Assembly (NCBI GenBank): GCA_001650955.1
Contig: LXYP01000027.1
Coordinates: forward strand, 55,800 to 119,799
Direction of reading: 5' to 3'
Length of the DNA: 64,000 nucleotides
DNA from: Sphingomonadales bacterium EhC05
Lineage (GTDB): Bacteria; Pseudomonadota; Alphaproteobacteria; Sphingomonadales; Sphingomonadaceae
Position numbers and translations under genes: made by a program. Position 1 is the stretch's first letter, and the number at the start of each line of letters is the position of its first letter. This document shows, in pieces, positions 16,383-24,578 of the stretch. The notes under the pieces were generated by a model, which worked only from the letters and a program-made list of their open reading frames with translations, searched no databases and was not told where the DNA came from.

Positions 16383-16883
16383 ATGGCCGACGATATCCTG
16401 ATCTCCACCTGCCAATGCGGCAAAGTGCAATGTCAGGGCGTCGGCCGGCCGATCATCAGCGGTGTCTGCTATTGTGATGATTGTCAGGCAGGCGCGGATA
16501 TGGTGGAAGCGCTTGATGGCGCTGCCCAAGTCCGAGATGACGATGGCGGTTCCCATTATCTGACCTATCGCGACGATCGGTTCAGCTGCACCAAGAGAGC
16601 CGATCTGCTGCGAGCCTATAAGAACAGGCCGGATGCGCCGACTGATCGGATGGTGGCGTCCTGCTGTAACACCGCCATGTTCCTGAAATTTTCAAAAGGC
16701 CATTGGACCTCCGCCTATGCCAGGCGGTTCGAGGGCGATGCGCCGTCGGTCGAGATGCGGACGCAGATGCGGTTCCGCGATTCTGACCTGCCCCTGCCCG
16801 ATGATGCACCGAACTATCAAACGTTCGGCGTGAGGCTATTCTGGAGATTACTCACATCCCGAATTGCAATGATATTCGGGTAA
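16383..16883 (+). CDS. GFA-like (glutathione-dependent formaldehyde-activating fold) zinc protein
   Basis: A 166-residue protein with Cys10, Cys12, Cys17, Cys29, Cys31 and Cys34 (STCQCGKVQC and CYCDDCQ) and a later CC pair in MVASCCNTAMF. This is the zinc-binding Cys pattern of the GFA/Mss4-like fold (close to the DUF6151 branch). The founding GFA enzyme condenses formaldehyde with glutathione, but most members are uncharacterised and the name should not be read as a function. It is convergent with the MDR gene, with a strong hairpin between them. Confidence 0.75.
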   Translation: MADDILISTCQCGKVQCQGVGRPIISGVCYCDDCQAGADMVEALDGAAQVRDDDGGSHYLTYRDDRFSCTKRADLLRAYKNRPDAPTDRMVASCCNTAMFLKFSKGHWTSAYARRFEGDAPSVEMRTQMRFRDSDLPLPDDAPNYQTFGVRLFWRLLTSRIAMIFG

Positions 16884-16937
16884 GAGTTCGGCTGACAAAT
16901 GATAAAGGCATCAGCGCTTTTGATCATGCGAAATGGC

Positions 16938-16968
16938 CCGCCATCCCGAACCAATATCGGGATGGCGG
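16938..16968. terminator. Strong hairpin between convergent genes
   Basis: CCGCCATCCCGA (16938-16949) and TCGGGATGGCGG (16957-16968) form a perfect 12-bp stem around the 7-base loop ACCAATA. It lies between the ends of the GFA-like (+) and MDR (-) genes and could stop transcription from both sides, although no long T-run follows. Confidence 0.6.
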
Positions 16969-16986
16969 AACAAATGGCGTGAGCTT

Positions 16987-18117
16987 CTAAAGGCTCGGAT
17001 TCACCAGCACTTTTTCACCGGTTGCCTTCTTCTCATAGCCTTTGGCAACATCCGGATCGATCATGTCCATGAGGCTGATCTCGCTGCTATATTCGCTGTT
17101 AAAAATGCCGTTGCGCTCTGCAACCGTATACATGCGCATTTCCATCATCCGCTCCATGCCAACCTTTTCGAGATGCGGCGTGAGCAACCAGCCACCAACG
17201 CCCCAATAGAGGCCAAGGCCACCGCCGAGGATGGTCTCGCCGGTGTCGAGGCGGCCATAGATATAGACTTGCTTGTTGACGGTGGAGCCATAGACGCTGA
17301 ATTCCGCGCCGCGGACTGCTGCTGCTTTTTCCATCGCGGTCAGAATATAGCTCGCCATCTTGCCGCCGCCAATGGCGTCAAAGCCAAGCGTCGCGCCGGT
17401 TTCGGCAAGTGCCGCGATCAGCTGTTCCATGAAGTCAGCCTTGGTGCTGTCAATCACGTGCGTGAGGCCAATGTCGGTCAGGATCTTCTTCTGCGCATCG
17501 CTCCGTACGATAGCGACCAATGGCACGCCTTCTTTCAAGCAAAGCTTGGCAAGCATCTGGCCGAGGTTAGACGCCGCCGCGGTGTGGACAAGCCCTTCAT
17601 GGCCTTCAGCCCGCATCGTATTGAGGAAGCCCTGTACGGTCATTGGGTTAACGAAAAGCGAAGCGCCTTCCTTGGCCGCAGCGCCGTCAGGGAGCGGGAC
17701 ACACATCATCGCGGGCATGACGCGATGGGTGCGATACATTTCGCCGCCAACGATCGTGACCGTCTTGCCCATCAAGGCCTGCGCTGCATCAGATGAACCA
17801 GCGGCGACGACGGTACCGGCACCTTCATTGCCAGCGGAAAGCTTCTTGCCCGCACGGCCTTTGAAAAAGGGCTGCATCACCGGATCGACATCGGCAACCA
17901 GAGCCGGACATCCGTCGACAGTCTCGCTGCGCACGGTTTCCATATTGGCCGCCGCGGTCAGCAGACCAAGATCGGAAGGATTGATCGGCACCGCTTCCAT
18001 CTGAACCACGACTTCATGCTCTTTCAGTTCAGGCACATCATAGGGCTCGATCGACAATATCGATTTGCCATCTTCGGTTACGGTGGAGAAAAGTTGCTTT
18101 GCATTTTCAATAGTCAT
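16987..18117 (-). CDS. Zinc-independent MDR-superfamily oxidoreductase (quinone-reductase-like)
   Basis: A 376-residue medium-chain dehydrogenase/reductase. The N-terminal GroES-like domain holds EHEVVVQMEAVPINPSDLG and GNEGAGTVVAAG; the nucleotide domain holds VHTAAASNLGQMLAKLCLKE with a Rossmann turn (AASNLG) and ATLGFDAIGGG. The catalytic-zinc Cys/His ligands of alcohol dehydrogenases are missing, placing it with quinone oxidoreductase or crotonyl-CoA reductase relatives. It is the third gene of a minus-strand run after the aldo/keto reductase and nitronate monooxygenase-like genes (22-base gap). Substrate unknown; an NADPH-dependent enone or quinone reduction is a reasonable guess. Confidence 0.85.
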   Translation of the reverse strand: MTIENAKQLFSTVTEDGKSILSIEPYDVPELKEHEVVVQMEAVPINPSDLGLLTAAANMETVRSETVDGCPALVADVDPVMQPFFKGRAGKKLSAGNEGAGTVVAAGSSDAAQALMGKTVTIVGGEMYRTHRVMPAMMCVPLPDGAAAKEGASLFVNPMTVQGFLNTMRAEGHEGLVHTAAASNLGQMLAKLCLKEGVPLVAIVRSDAQKKILTDIGLTHVIDSTKADFMEQLIAALAETGATLGFDAIGGGKMASYILTAMEKAAAVRGAEFSVYGSTVNKQVYIYGRLDTGETILGGGLGLYWGVGGWLLTPHLEKVGMERMMEMRMYTVAERNGIFNSEYSSEISLMDMIDPDVAKGYEKKATGEKVLVNPSL

Positions 18118-18139
18118 TGGAATTCCTCTTATATTTTTC

Positions 18140-19072
18140 TTAAAAATTCTCGGCGTTCAAAGCGCCCATTCGTTCGGTGATCTTGAAAAATTCCGCCACC
18201 GTTTCGTCGATAATCTGTTTGGCAGTTTTTACCTCGTCAATCAAACCGGATGATTGTCCGGCGAGACCAACCGAGGCTTCCATATCACCGCCAAAATACA
18301 CATCCTGAATACCCTTGAACGTATCTGCCGGCATCAGGCCATCTTCATATATTTTCGCGGTTCGCTCGGTTTTCAGGGCGCGAATACACGGGGAAGCTTT
18401 CTTGTTCAGGACATAGGTACCGGTTTCCTTGGCATCGATAATCGCCTTCTTATAGTTCATATGCACCGGGCTTTCGGCGCTCGATACAAAGCGTGTGCCC
18501 ATCTGGATGGCTTCCGCGCCCAAAGCAAAGGCAGCTGCCATGCCCTTGCCGTCAGCGATTCCGCCAGCTGCGATCATCGGGATATCGGTTTGCCGGCGGA
18601 TGGCCTGCAGCAAAACCAAGGTCGAAACTTCTTCCGGATTCTTGAAGCCGCCGCCTTCAGCGCCTTCAACCACCAGCCCATCAACTCCCGCTTCAACGCA
18701 GCCCATGGCCGCGGCAACGGTTGGCACCGCATGATAGACGATGATTCCCGCCTCTTGCAGCGGTCCGACAAATTTGCGCGGACTGCCCGCCGAAGTCGTC
18801 ACAAATTTCACACCCGATCCACAGATATGATCCAGTATCGCAGGGTCCTTGAGGAACATGATCGGCAGGTTCACGCCGAATGGCGCATCCGTCAGATCTT
18901 TCATCTTCGCAATTTCGGCCATGCAATTTTCGGTTTCGCCGGACGAGGTTTCGATAACCCCCAATCCACCTGCATTGCACACAGCGGATGCGAGCCGGGA
19001 TCGCGCGATCCAGCCCATCGGGGCCTGGACAATCGGATATTTGGCACCGCAATGTTCAAGGAAACGGTTCAT
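18140..19072 (-). CDS. Nitronate monooxygenase / enoyl reductase-like FMN protein
   Basis: A 310-residue TIM-barrel flavoprotein of the NMO/2-nitropropane dioxygenase family. It has YPIVQAPMGWIARSRLASAV at the N-terminus, GLGVIETSSG, VEGAEGGG and the phosphate-binding PMIAAGGIADGKGMAAAFAL. The family includes nitronate oxidases and FMN enoyl-ACP or quinone reductases, and the sequence alone does not choose between them. The ATG at 19072 (MNRFLEHCGAKYPIV) matches the family start. A TTG at 19108 overlapping the stop of the upstream gene is possible but less likely. Lies between the AKR and MDR genes in one transcription unit. Confidence 0.87.
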   Translation of the reverse strand: MNRFLEHCGAKYPIVQAPMGWIARSRLASAVCNAGGLGVIETSSGETENCMAEIAKMKDLTDAPFGVNLPIMFLKDPAILDHICGSGVKFVTTSAGSPRKFVGPLQEAGIIVYHAVPTVAAAMGCVEAGVDGLVVEGAEGGGFKNPEEVSTLVLLQAIRRQTDIPMIAAGGIADGKGMAAAFALGAEAIQMGTRFVSSAESPVHMNYKKAIIDAKETGTYVLNKKASPCIRALKTERTAKIYEDGLMPADTFKGIQDVYFGGDMEASVGLAGQSSGLIDEVKTAKQIIDETVAEFFKITERMGALNAENF

Positions 19073-19104
19073 GGCAGGACTTTCTTCAGTTTGACTTCGG
19101 GTGC

Positions 19105-20121
19105 TCAACCCATTGGATACATGATTTCCCGACTGATCTTGTAGATCCGCTTCATCACATCCGCATCCAGTTCGAGATCGGCTGCTGCGAAAATATCCGG
19201 GAGCTGATCGGTGTGCGTGGCGCCGACGATCGTGGAAGCAACAAAATCATGCTGCTTGGACCAGGCCGTTGCCAGCGTCACCGGCGCGATACCGAGCTCT
19301 TTGGCGATTTCCATGAAGCGTTTGGTCGATTCCTCGGTCTTGGGATTGACGAAACGTTCCGCCATTTTCTTTTGCCGCCCACCCAGATTGAGATAGGCAG
19401 AAAAGCGCGCGCCTTCGGGAGTTGCGCCATCATTATATTTTCCGGACAATGCGCCACCGGCCAGCGGTGAATAAGGGATCAGGCTGACGCCTTCTTTCTC
19501 GCACACTTGCGCCAATTCGTCCTCAAACCGCCGGTTATTCATGCTGAAATTATTCTGAATGGTGCAATAGCGCGCGACGCCCAAGCGCTCGGATGCTTCG
19601 AGCGACTTCATCAATCCCCAGCTGGTTTCGTTGGAACAACCGATCGCGCGAATTTTGCCCTTGCGCATTTCCTCGTCGAGCACTTCCATCGTCTCGTCAT
19701 AAGCGGTGCCATGATCCGGCCAGTGGGTCTGGTACAAGTCGATATAATCCGTCTGCAAGCGCTTGAGGCTCTCATCCAGGGCCTTGACGATATTGTGGCG
19801 GTCCATCGCGGTCATACCGGCGCGCTTGGCCGAACGAATCCAGCCATGGCTCGGGCCGGAGACCTTGGTTGCGATGATCAGGCTGTCGCGATCCTTGTCC
19901 TTCATCCAGCGGCCAACAATATTCTCGGTTTCACCGGCCCATTCGGGTTTTGGTGGCACCGGATAATTTTCGGCTGTGTCAAAAAAATTGATCCCTGCGT
20001 CCACCGAGAGATCCATGATCTTTCGAGACATGGCTTCATCTGCACCGCTGCCAAATGTCATCGTACCCATACAGATTTCGGATACATAAATCGGGCTGCG
20101 GCCAAGGCGGCGTTGTTTCAT
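19105..20121 (-). CDS. Aldo/keto reductase family protein (Tas-like)
   Basis: A 338-residue TIM-barrel NADPH oxidoreductase. The N-terminus LGRSPIYVSEICMGTMTFGS, catalytic Asp and Tyr in FFDTAENYP, Lys in IIATKVSG and His in YQTHWPDHG form the AKR tetrad. IPYSPLAGGALSGKY and STIVGATHTDQL mark the cofactor site. It is closest in look to E. coli Tas. First gene of the AKR-NMO-MDR run; it starts 85 bases from the ubiA stop. The substrate is unknown. Three linked reductases suggest breakdown of an oxygenated or nitro compound, but that is inference. Confidence 0.9.
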   Translation of the reverse strand: MKQRRLGRSPIYVSEICMGTMTFGSGADEAMSRKIMDLSVDAGINFFDTAENYPVPPKPEWAGETENIVGRWMKDKDRDSLIIATKVSGPSHGWIRSAKRAGMTAMDRHNIVKALDESLKRLQTDYIDLYQTHWPDHGTAYDETMEVLDEEMRKGKIRAIGCSNETSWGLMKSLEASERLGVARYCTIQNNFSMNNRRFEDELAQVCEKEGVSLIPYSPLAGGALSGKYNDGATPEGARFSAYLNLGGRQKKMAERFVNPKTEESTKRFMEIAKELGIAPVTLATAWSKQHDFVASTIVGATHTDQLPDIFAAADLELDADVMKRIYKISREIMYPMG

Positions 20122-20206
20122 AACGAACTCCGGGAGGGTGGTTTAACTGATCCATTAAAGATGCCAGAAACTGTGTCAGTTGCAAGCAGCAATCGATTTT
20201 TTCTAG

Positions 20207-21145
20207 CTAGACGCTCGTGCCTATGACCAAACAGGCCAGAAACATCAGGAAGCCGGCAAATCGATTGGAACGGAATTTGTTCAGCGCGTCCTCACCGTCG
20301 TCGGTTTTTAATGTAGCAATCTGCCAGAACAGGTGGATCGCTATAGGTACAAGTGCCGCCAGCGCCAGATAGTCGGGCCGAATGATCCAAATCGCGATCG
20401 CCCAGGCGGCAAGCGCGAGCAGATAGAAAACCAGCACGCCAAAAGCTACATTGCGTCCCAGACGCAAAGCGCTCGAGCGGATTCCCACAAGCGCGTCATC
20501 TTCGCGATCTTGCAACGCGTAGATCGTGTCAAAACCAATCACCCAGAAGATCGTCCCAACATATAGCGCGATCATCGACCAGCTAAATTGCGGGTCCACG
20601 GCAAGCCAACCGACGAGCCCACCCCAACTGAATACCATTCCGAGCCAAACTTGCGGCCACCAGGTGATGCGCTTCATGAAGGGATAAGCTGCCACCAAGG
20701 CCAGGCTGCCGAGAGCGACAAGCTGCGCGATCAGATTCAATTGCAGCAAAATGAGCAAACCGATGGAACATAAGATGGCCAACCATATCCAGGCGGCTTT
20801 CAATGTCATTGCGCCGCTCGCGAGCGGCCGACTGGCCGTACGTTCAACCTTCTTATCGAGATCACGGTCAATGATATCATTATAGACGCATCCCGCCCCG
20901 CGCATTGCGATAGCGCCGACTAGAAACATCGCCACAAGGCTCAGATTGGCCCAGGATCCGCCGAACGAGCCCGGGAGAACGCCCGCCAGCGCGACGCTCC
21001 AGGCACATGGCCAGAACAGCAGCCACCAACCAATTGGTCGATCAAAGCGAGCAAGCAGAGCAAACGGCTGTGCTGCTTTGGGCAACAACCCGATAAAGCC
21101 TTTATGCTCAGTATCTGGTACGATTGATTGAAAGTCGGATGACAT
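20207..21145 (-). CDS. ubiA: 4-hydroxybenzoate octaprenyltransferase UbiA
   Basis: Integral-membrane enzyme that attaches the polyprenyl chain to 4-hydroxybenzoate in ubiquinone synthesis. The 312-residue product has about eight membrane segments and the two Asp-rich metal-diphosphate motifs: NDIIDRDLDKK (89-99) and YALQDREDD (about 205). The N-terminal RFDRPIGWWLLFWPCAW is typical. It is divergent from rsmE across a degenerate palindromic repeat. A UbiK-like accessory gene lies elsewhere at 42997. Confidence 0.95.
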   Translation of the reverse strand: MSSDFQSIVPDTEHKGFIGLLPKAAQPFALLARFDRPIGWWLLFWPCAWSVALAGVLPGSFGGSWANLSLVAMFLVGAIAMRGAGCVYNDIIDRDLDKKVERTASRPLASGAMTLKAAWIWLAILCSIGLLILLQLNLIAQLVALGSLALVAAYPFMKRITWWPQVWLGMVFSWGGLVGWLAVDPQFSWSMIALYVGTIFWVIGFDTIYALQDREDDALVGIRSSALRLGRNVAFGVLVFYLLALAAWAIAIWIIRPDYLALAALVPIAIHLFWQIATLKTDDGEDALNKFRSNRFAGFLMFLACLVIGTSV

Positions 21146-21168
21146 AGATGCCTTATAGCTTTAGACTC

Positions 21169-21219
21169 GAACTTGTCGAAGCCCGTTTTTTAGACCGATA
21201 GCCGCATTTCGACAGGTTC
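21169..21219. repeat. Degenerate palindromic repeat between ubiA and rsmE
   Basis: GAACTTGTCGAA (21169-21180) and TTCGACAGGTTC (21208-21219) are inverted arms, with one mismatched pair, of the same TTCGACAGG.TC element found near 14 kb. The distal arm runs up to an in-frame ATG at 21221, which is therefore unlikely to be the rsmE start. Confidence 0.6.
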
Positions 21220-21253
21220 AATGCCAACGGTTTTTGGATATTCGAGAGCTGCC

Positions 21254-22018
21254 ATGCCTGCTACGCCCGCCTACCCACCCCATAGTGCGCCGCGACTTTA
21301 TGTCGATGTGGAACTATCCGAGGGATCAGAAATCCGCCTCGATGGCAGCCACGCTCACTATCTGCTGAAGGTTATGCGGATCAAAGTCGGTGCCCCAGTA
21401 AAATTGTTCGACGACCGCACCGGTGAATATCTCGCCCATGTAACAACGCTCGGTAAGCGCGACTTGATCCTGCTGATCGACGGCAAGACTCGAAACCGGG
21501 AAACTGTTCCCGATCTGTGGCTTTGCGCAGCGCCAATTAAAAAAGACCGGTTCAACTGGATCGCCGAGAAAGCAACCGAGCTAGGGATTGCCAGATTGAT
21601 TCCGGTACAGACCGAGCGAACACAAAATCCTCGCATCAGTCCAGAGAAGATACGCGCCCATATGATCGAAGCGTCAGAACAATGTGAGCGCACCGCCTTA
21701 CCTTCGCTCGATCCGATGATAAAACTGACCGAAACGCTGAAAAATTGGCCTGCAGAACGCCATCTTTTCTTTGCTGATGAACGAATCCACGACAGCGGTG
21801 CTGGCAGCTTTCGCAAAGCGCTGGTCGCCCATGATGGTCCAGCCGCAATCCTGATCGGCCCAGAAGGCGGTTTTTCTGATGACGAAAACGCAATGATCCG
21901 CGCCCTGCCCCAATCGGTAGCCGTTTCGCTTGGTCCGCGGATATTGCGGGCCGAAACCGCCGCGATCGCGGCGATCAGCCTGTGGATGGCCGGCCGTGGC
22001 GATTGGAATCCGGCATAG
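21254..22018 (+). CDS. rsmE: 16S rRNA (uracil-1498-N3)-methyltransferase RsmE
   Basis: A 254-residue SPOUT methyltransferase that modifies U1498 of 16S rRNA with S-adenosylmethionine. It has an N-terminal PUA-like domain (RLYVDVELSEGSEIRLDGSH...YLLKVMRIKVG), then the trefoil-knot domain with KATELGIARLIPVQTERTQN, LIGPEGGFSDDE and SLGPRILRAETAAIAAI. The last two are the RsmE-specific cofactor loops. The ATG at 21254 (MPATPAYPPHSAPRLY) is preferred over the ATG at 21221, which adjoins a repeat element. Confidence 0.95.
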   Translation: MPATPAYPPHSAPRLYVDVELSEGSEIRLDGSHAHYLLKVMRIKVGAPVKLFDDRTGEYLAHVTTLGKRDLILLIDGKTRNRETVPDLWLCAAPIKKDRFNWIAEKATELGIARLIPVQTERTQNPRISPEKIRAHMIEASEQCERTALPSLDPMIKLTETLKNWPAERHLFFADERIHDSGAGSFRKALVAHDGPAAILIGPEGGFSDDENAMIRALPQSVAVSLGPRILRAETAAIAAISLWMAGRGDWNPA

Positions 22019-22149
22019 ATTCACCAACACCCATCATTGCCGATCATCAATTGCGGCGCCTCGAAAAACCAGCAGTAACTCCTGTAAAATCAAGTCACTC
22101 CAGCCTAATGGTTAACCAATAATTAGCCGACTTCGGGTAAGGAAAACCT

Positions 22150-24093
22150 ATGATTTTGGGGAATATGATCGCAGGTGAAAGCCGGTTGACCTTCCGCACG
22201 TTCGTGTCCGGATTTCTATGCCTATGCCTCGTCGCGCTGTTTCCCGCCGAGAAGGCCAAGGCCCAGACGATCACAACCTATTCCAATAGTAGTACGATTG
22301 CCATTCCCGACAATGCTTGCCCCGCGACAGTCAATCGCACATTCAGTGTCGGTTCGAGCTACGAAGTCGGTGATGTAGATATCGGAATTCTGCTGGATCA
22401 CACCTACCGTCGTGACCTGGAGATCACATTGACTTCGCCGACAGGCACCATCGTGACATTGATGGATTTTGTCGGTGGAGGTGCAAATAATCTGAACGTC
22501 CGGTTCGATGATGAGGCGACGGGAGGCACCATCGCCTCTCACACGTCCAGTGACCCATTGACGCCCATCTATAACAGCACAAAAATACCTCAGAACAGCT
22601 TGTCGGCCTTCGACGGCGAAGATGCGCAAGGCACATGGACTCTTCGGATTTGTGACCAACAGGGTATTGACGTCGGATCGTTCCGCCAGGCAGATTTATA
22701 TATCACGCAGCTCCCGCCATTTGCCGATCTGTCTCTCACCAAGAGTTTCGGAGCGACATCCTCAAACTCCGGAACATATAGCCTGTCGGTGACCAACTCG
22801 ACGATCTCCGCGCTTACGGCCACCGGTGTTACGGTTAGTGACACACTGCCCTCGGGCGTTAGTCTTACCGGAATTTCGGGAACCGGCACATATAGTGGTG
22901 GAGTCTGGACGTTAGGGACAGCCATTGCGCCCGGACAAACCGTTTCGATCGAATTGAGTGTTACCATAACCGCTACGTCGGGAACCATTACCAATAGCGC
23001 TCAAATTCGCAGCTCAACGGCATTTGATTCCGATTCAACTCCCAATAATGGAGTCACTAGCGAGGATGACTATGCCTCTGTCAGCTTTACCGCAGGAACG
23101 CGGCTTCCCGGCTATGTCCCGCCGCTCACGAACGTTTGTCCGATTTCCAATCAGCTGCAATTCAGCTGGGGATCACCAACGACTTGGAATCCGTCTGGTT
23201 CGCTCTACGAAACCTATACAGTAACCGGTATCGGTGAGATCGAATTTACAATTGCAGAACCACCTGGCGGCTTTACAAATTCAACGCCTGAGATAACAAC
23301 GAGCAACACGGGTGGAGGTGCGGCAGGAACCCGTGCACTGTATTTTTTCATGAACAACGGGAATGAAACCCATTCCTCCAGCACCACGTTGGAATTACCG
23401 ACTGCAGTTCCGGGCTTGCAGTTCACAATTTTTGACATTGATTTCGGCAACAATCAGTTCACCGATATGGTCACCGTGACGGGTGAGTTTGACGGCGCGA
23501 CCGTGCTACCAACATTATCGAACAACACCGCCAACTATATCAGCGGCAACTCGGCGATTGGCGACGGCTCCTCAAGCGGTACGCAAGAATTTGGGAATGT
23601 CGTCGTAACCTTTACCTCTCCCGTGGACTCGGTGACCATAGTCTATGGTAATTATCAGCCCACTACCCCGACCAGTTCAGGCAATCAGGCAATGTCGATC
23701 CACGACTTTACCTTCTGCAAACCGGAAACGACGATCAGCATCACCAAGCTCAGCGAAGTTTTGAACGATCCGATCAGTCCCGCCGACAAATGGAAACGCA
23801 TTCCAGATGCCACCGTGCAGTATTGCCTGTTCATCAGCAACTCCGGAAGTGGCACGGCTGAAAACGTCACCGTTACCGACAATCTCGTCGGCCCGTTCAC
23901 TTATATTGCAGAATCGATGAACAGCGGAGCCAATTGTGATTCGGCCAACACCTTCGAAGATGATGATAGTTCCGATGGCACGGAAACCGACGATATTACC
24001 GCATCGATTGCAGGGTCAACGATTACAGTTACCGCCGAAAAGATCGGCCCAACCGACAATTTTGCACTGACGTTCAGAGTTACAATCGACTAG
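22150..24093 (+). CDS. Secreted P-domain and DUF11-repeat protein of unknown function
   Basis: A 647-residue exported protein. The signal peptide covers residues 1-38 (hydrophobic FVSGFLCLCLVALF, cleavage after KAKA near Q39). A proprotein-convertase P (Homo B) domain follows at about 45-180 (GDVDIGILLDHTYRRDLEI, DAQGTWTLRICD), then a DUF11 beta-sandwich at about 190-300. A central region with a galactose-binding or concanavalin-like look spans 320-520, and a second DUF11-like domain 535-647. No protease domain accompanies the P domain, and no C-terminal sorting motif, autotransporter barrel or transmembrane anchor is seen. Ser/Thr-rich composition fits an extracellular protein. AAGGA lies six bases before the ATG. 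Role unknown; adhesion or surface-matrix function is a guess. Confidence 0.8.
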   Translation: MILGNMIAGESRLTFRTFVSGFLCLCLVALFPAEKAKAQTITTYSNSSTIAIPDNACPATVNRTFSVGSSYEVGDVDIGILLDHTYRRDLEITLTSPTGTIVTLMDFVGGGANNLNVRFDDEATGGTIASHTSSDPLTPIYNSTKIPQNSLSAFDGEDAQGTWTLRICDQQGIDVGSFRQADLYITQLPPFADLSLTKSFGATSSNSGTYSLSVTNSTISALTATGVTVSDTLPSGVSLTGISGTGTYSGGVWTLGTAIAPGQTVSIELSVTITATSGTITNSAQIRSSTAFDSDSTPNNGVTSEDDYASVSFTAGTRLPGYVPPLTNVCPISNQLQFSWGSPTTWNPSGSLYETYTVTGIGEIEFTIAEPPGGFTNSTPEITTSNTGGGAAGTRALYFFMNNGNETHSSSTTLELPTAVPGLQFTIFDIDFGNNQFTDMVTVTGEFDGATVLPTLSNNTANYISGNSAIGDGSSSGTQEFGNVVVTFTSPVDSVTIVYGNYQPTTPTSSGNQAMSIHDFTFCKPETTISITKLSEVLNDPISPADKWKRIPDATVQYCLFISNSGSGTAENVTVTDNLVGPFTYIAESMNSGANCDSANTFEDDDSSDGTETDDITASIAGSTITVTAEKIGPTDNFALTFRVTID

Positions 24094-24557
24094 ACTTGGC
24101 GCTTCAAACGCACCAGAATATCGTCGAGGGCAGACAGAAATTTGGACCGATCTGCCTTGGTAAACGGCGGCGGTCCTCCGATGTTCTCCGTGCCCATGCC
24201 CGCTCGCAAATCTGCCATTATCGCGCGTGTGGCCACCGCCGCACCGATTGAATCGGCTGTAAACGGCCTGCCATTTGGAGCAAGCACCGAAGCATCGGCT
24301 TTGACACAACGGTCCGCCAGCAAGATGTCAGAGGTGATAACCACAGTGCGCGCAGCCGCCCTTTCGGCAATATAATCATCAGCAGCATCAAACGCATCAC
24401 TGACGACAATACGACTAACCAGTGGATGGGCTGGCACGCGAAAATGGCTGTTACTGACGACAATCACCGCCACTTCGTGACGATAGGCCACCCGATAAAT
24501 CTCATCCTTAACCGGACAAGCATCGGCATCCACAAAGATTTGAATGGCATCAGTCAT
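24090..24557 (-). CDS. DUF188 (YaiI/YqxD) family protein
   Basis: A 155-residue PIN-like protein: IFVDADACPVKDEIYRVA at the N-terminus, VVSDAFDAADDYIAERA, VVITSDILLADRCV and the C-terminal GGPPPFTKADRSKFLSALD. These Asp-rich motifs are those of the UPF0178/YaiI family, which has a NYN/PIN nuclease-like fold; activity has not been shown to my knowledge. It is convergent with the P-domain gene, and the two stop codons share the palindrome CTAG at 24090-24093. It lies 21 bases from the end of the helicase gene upstream on the same strand. Confidence 0.9.
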   Translation of the reverse strand: MTDAIQIFVDADACPVKDEIYRVAYRHEVAVIVVSNSHFRVPAHPLVSRIVVSDAFDAADDYIAERAAARTVVITSDILLADRCVKADASVLAPNGRPFTADSIGAAVATRAIMADLRAGMGTENIGGPPPFTKADRSKFLSALDDILVRLKRQV

Positions 24558-24578
24558 GGCGTTTTGTCATCAGTCGGA

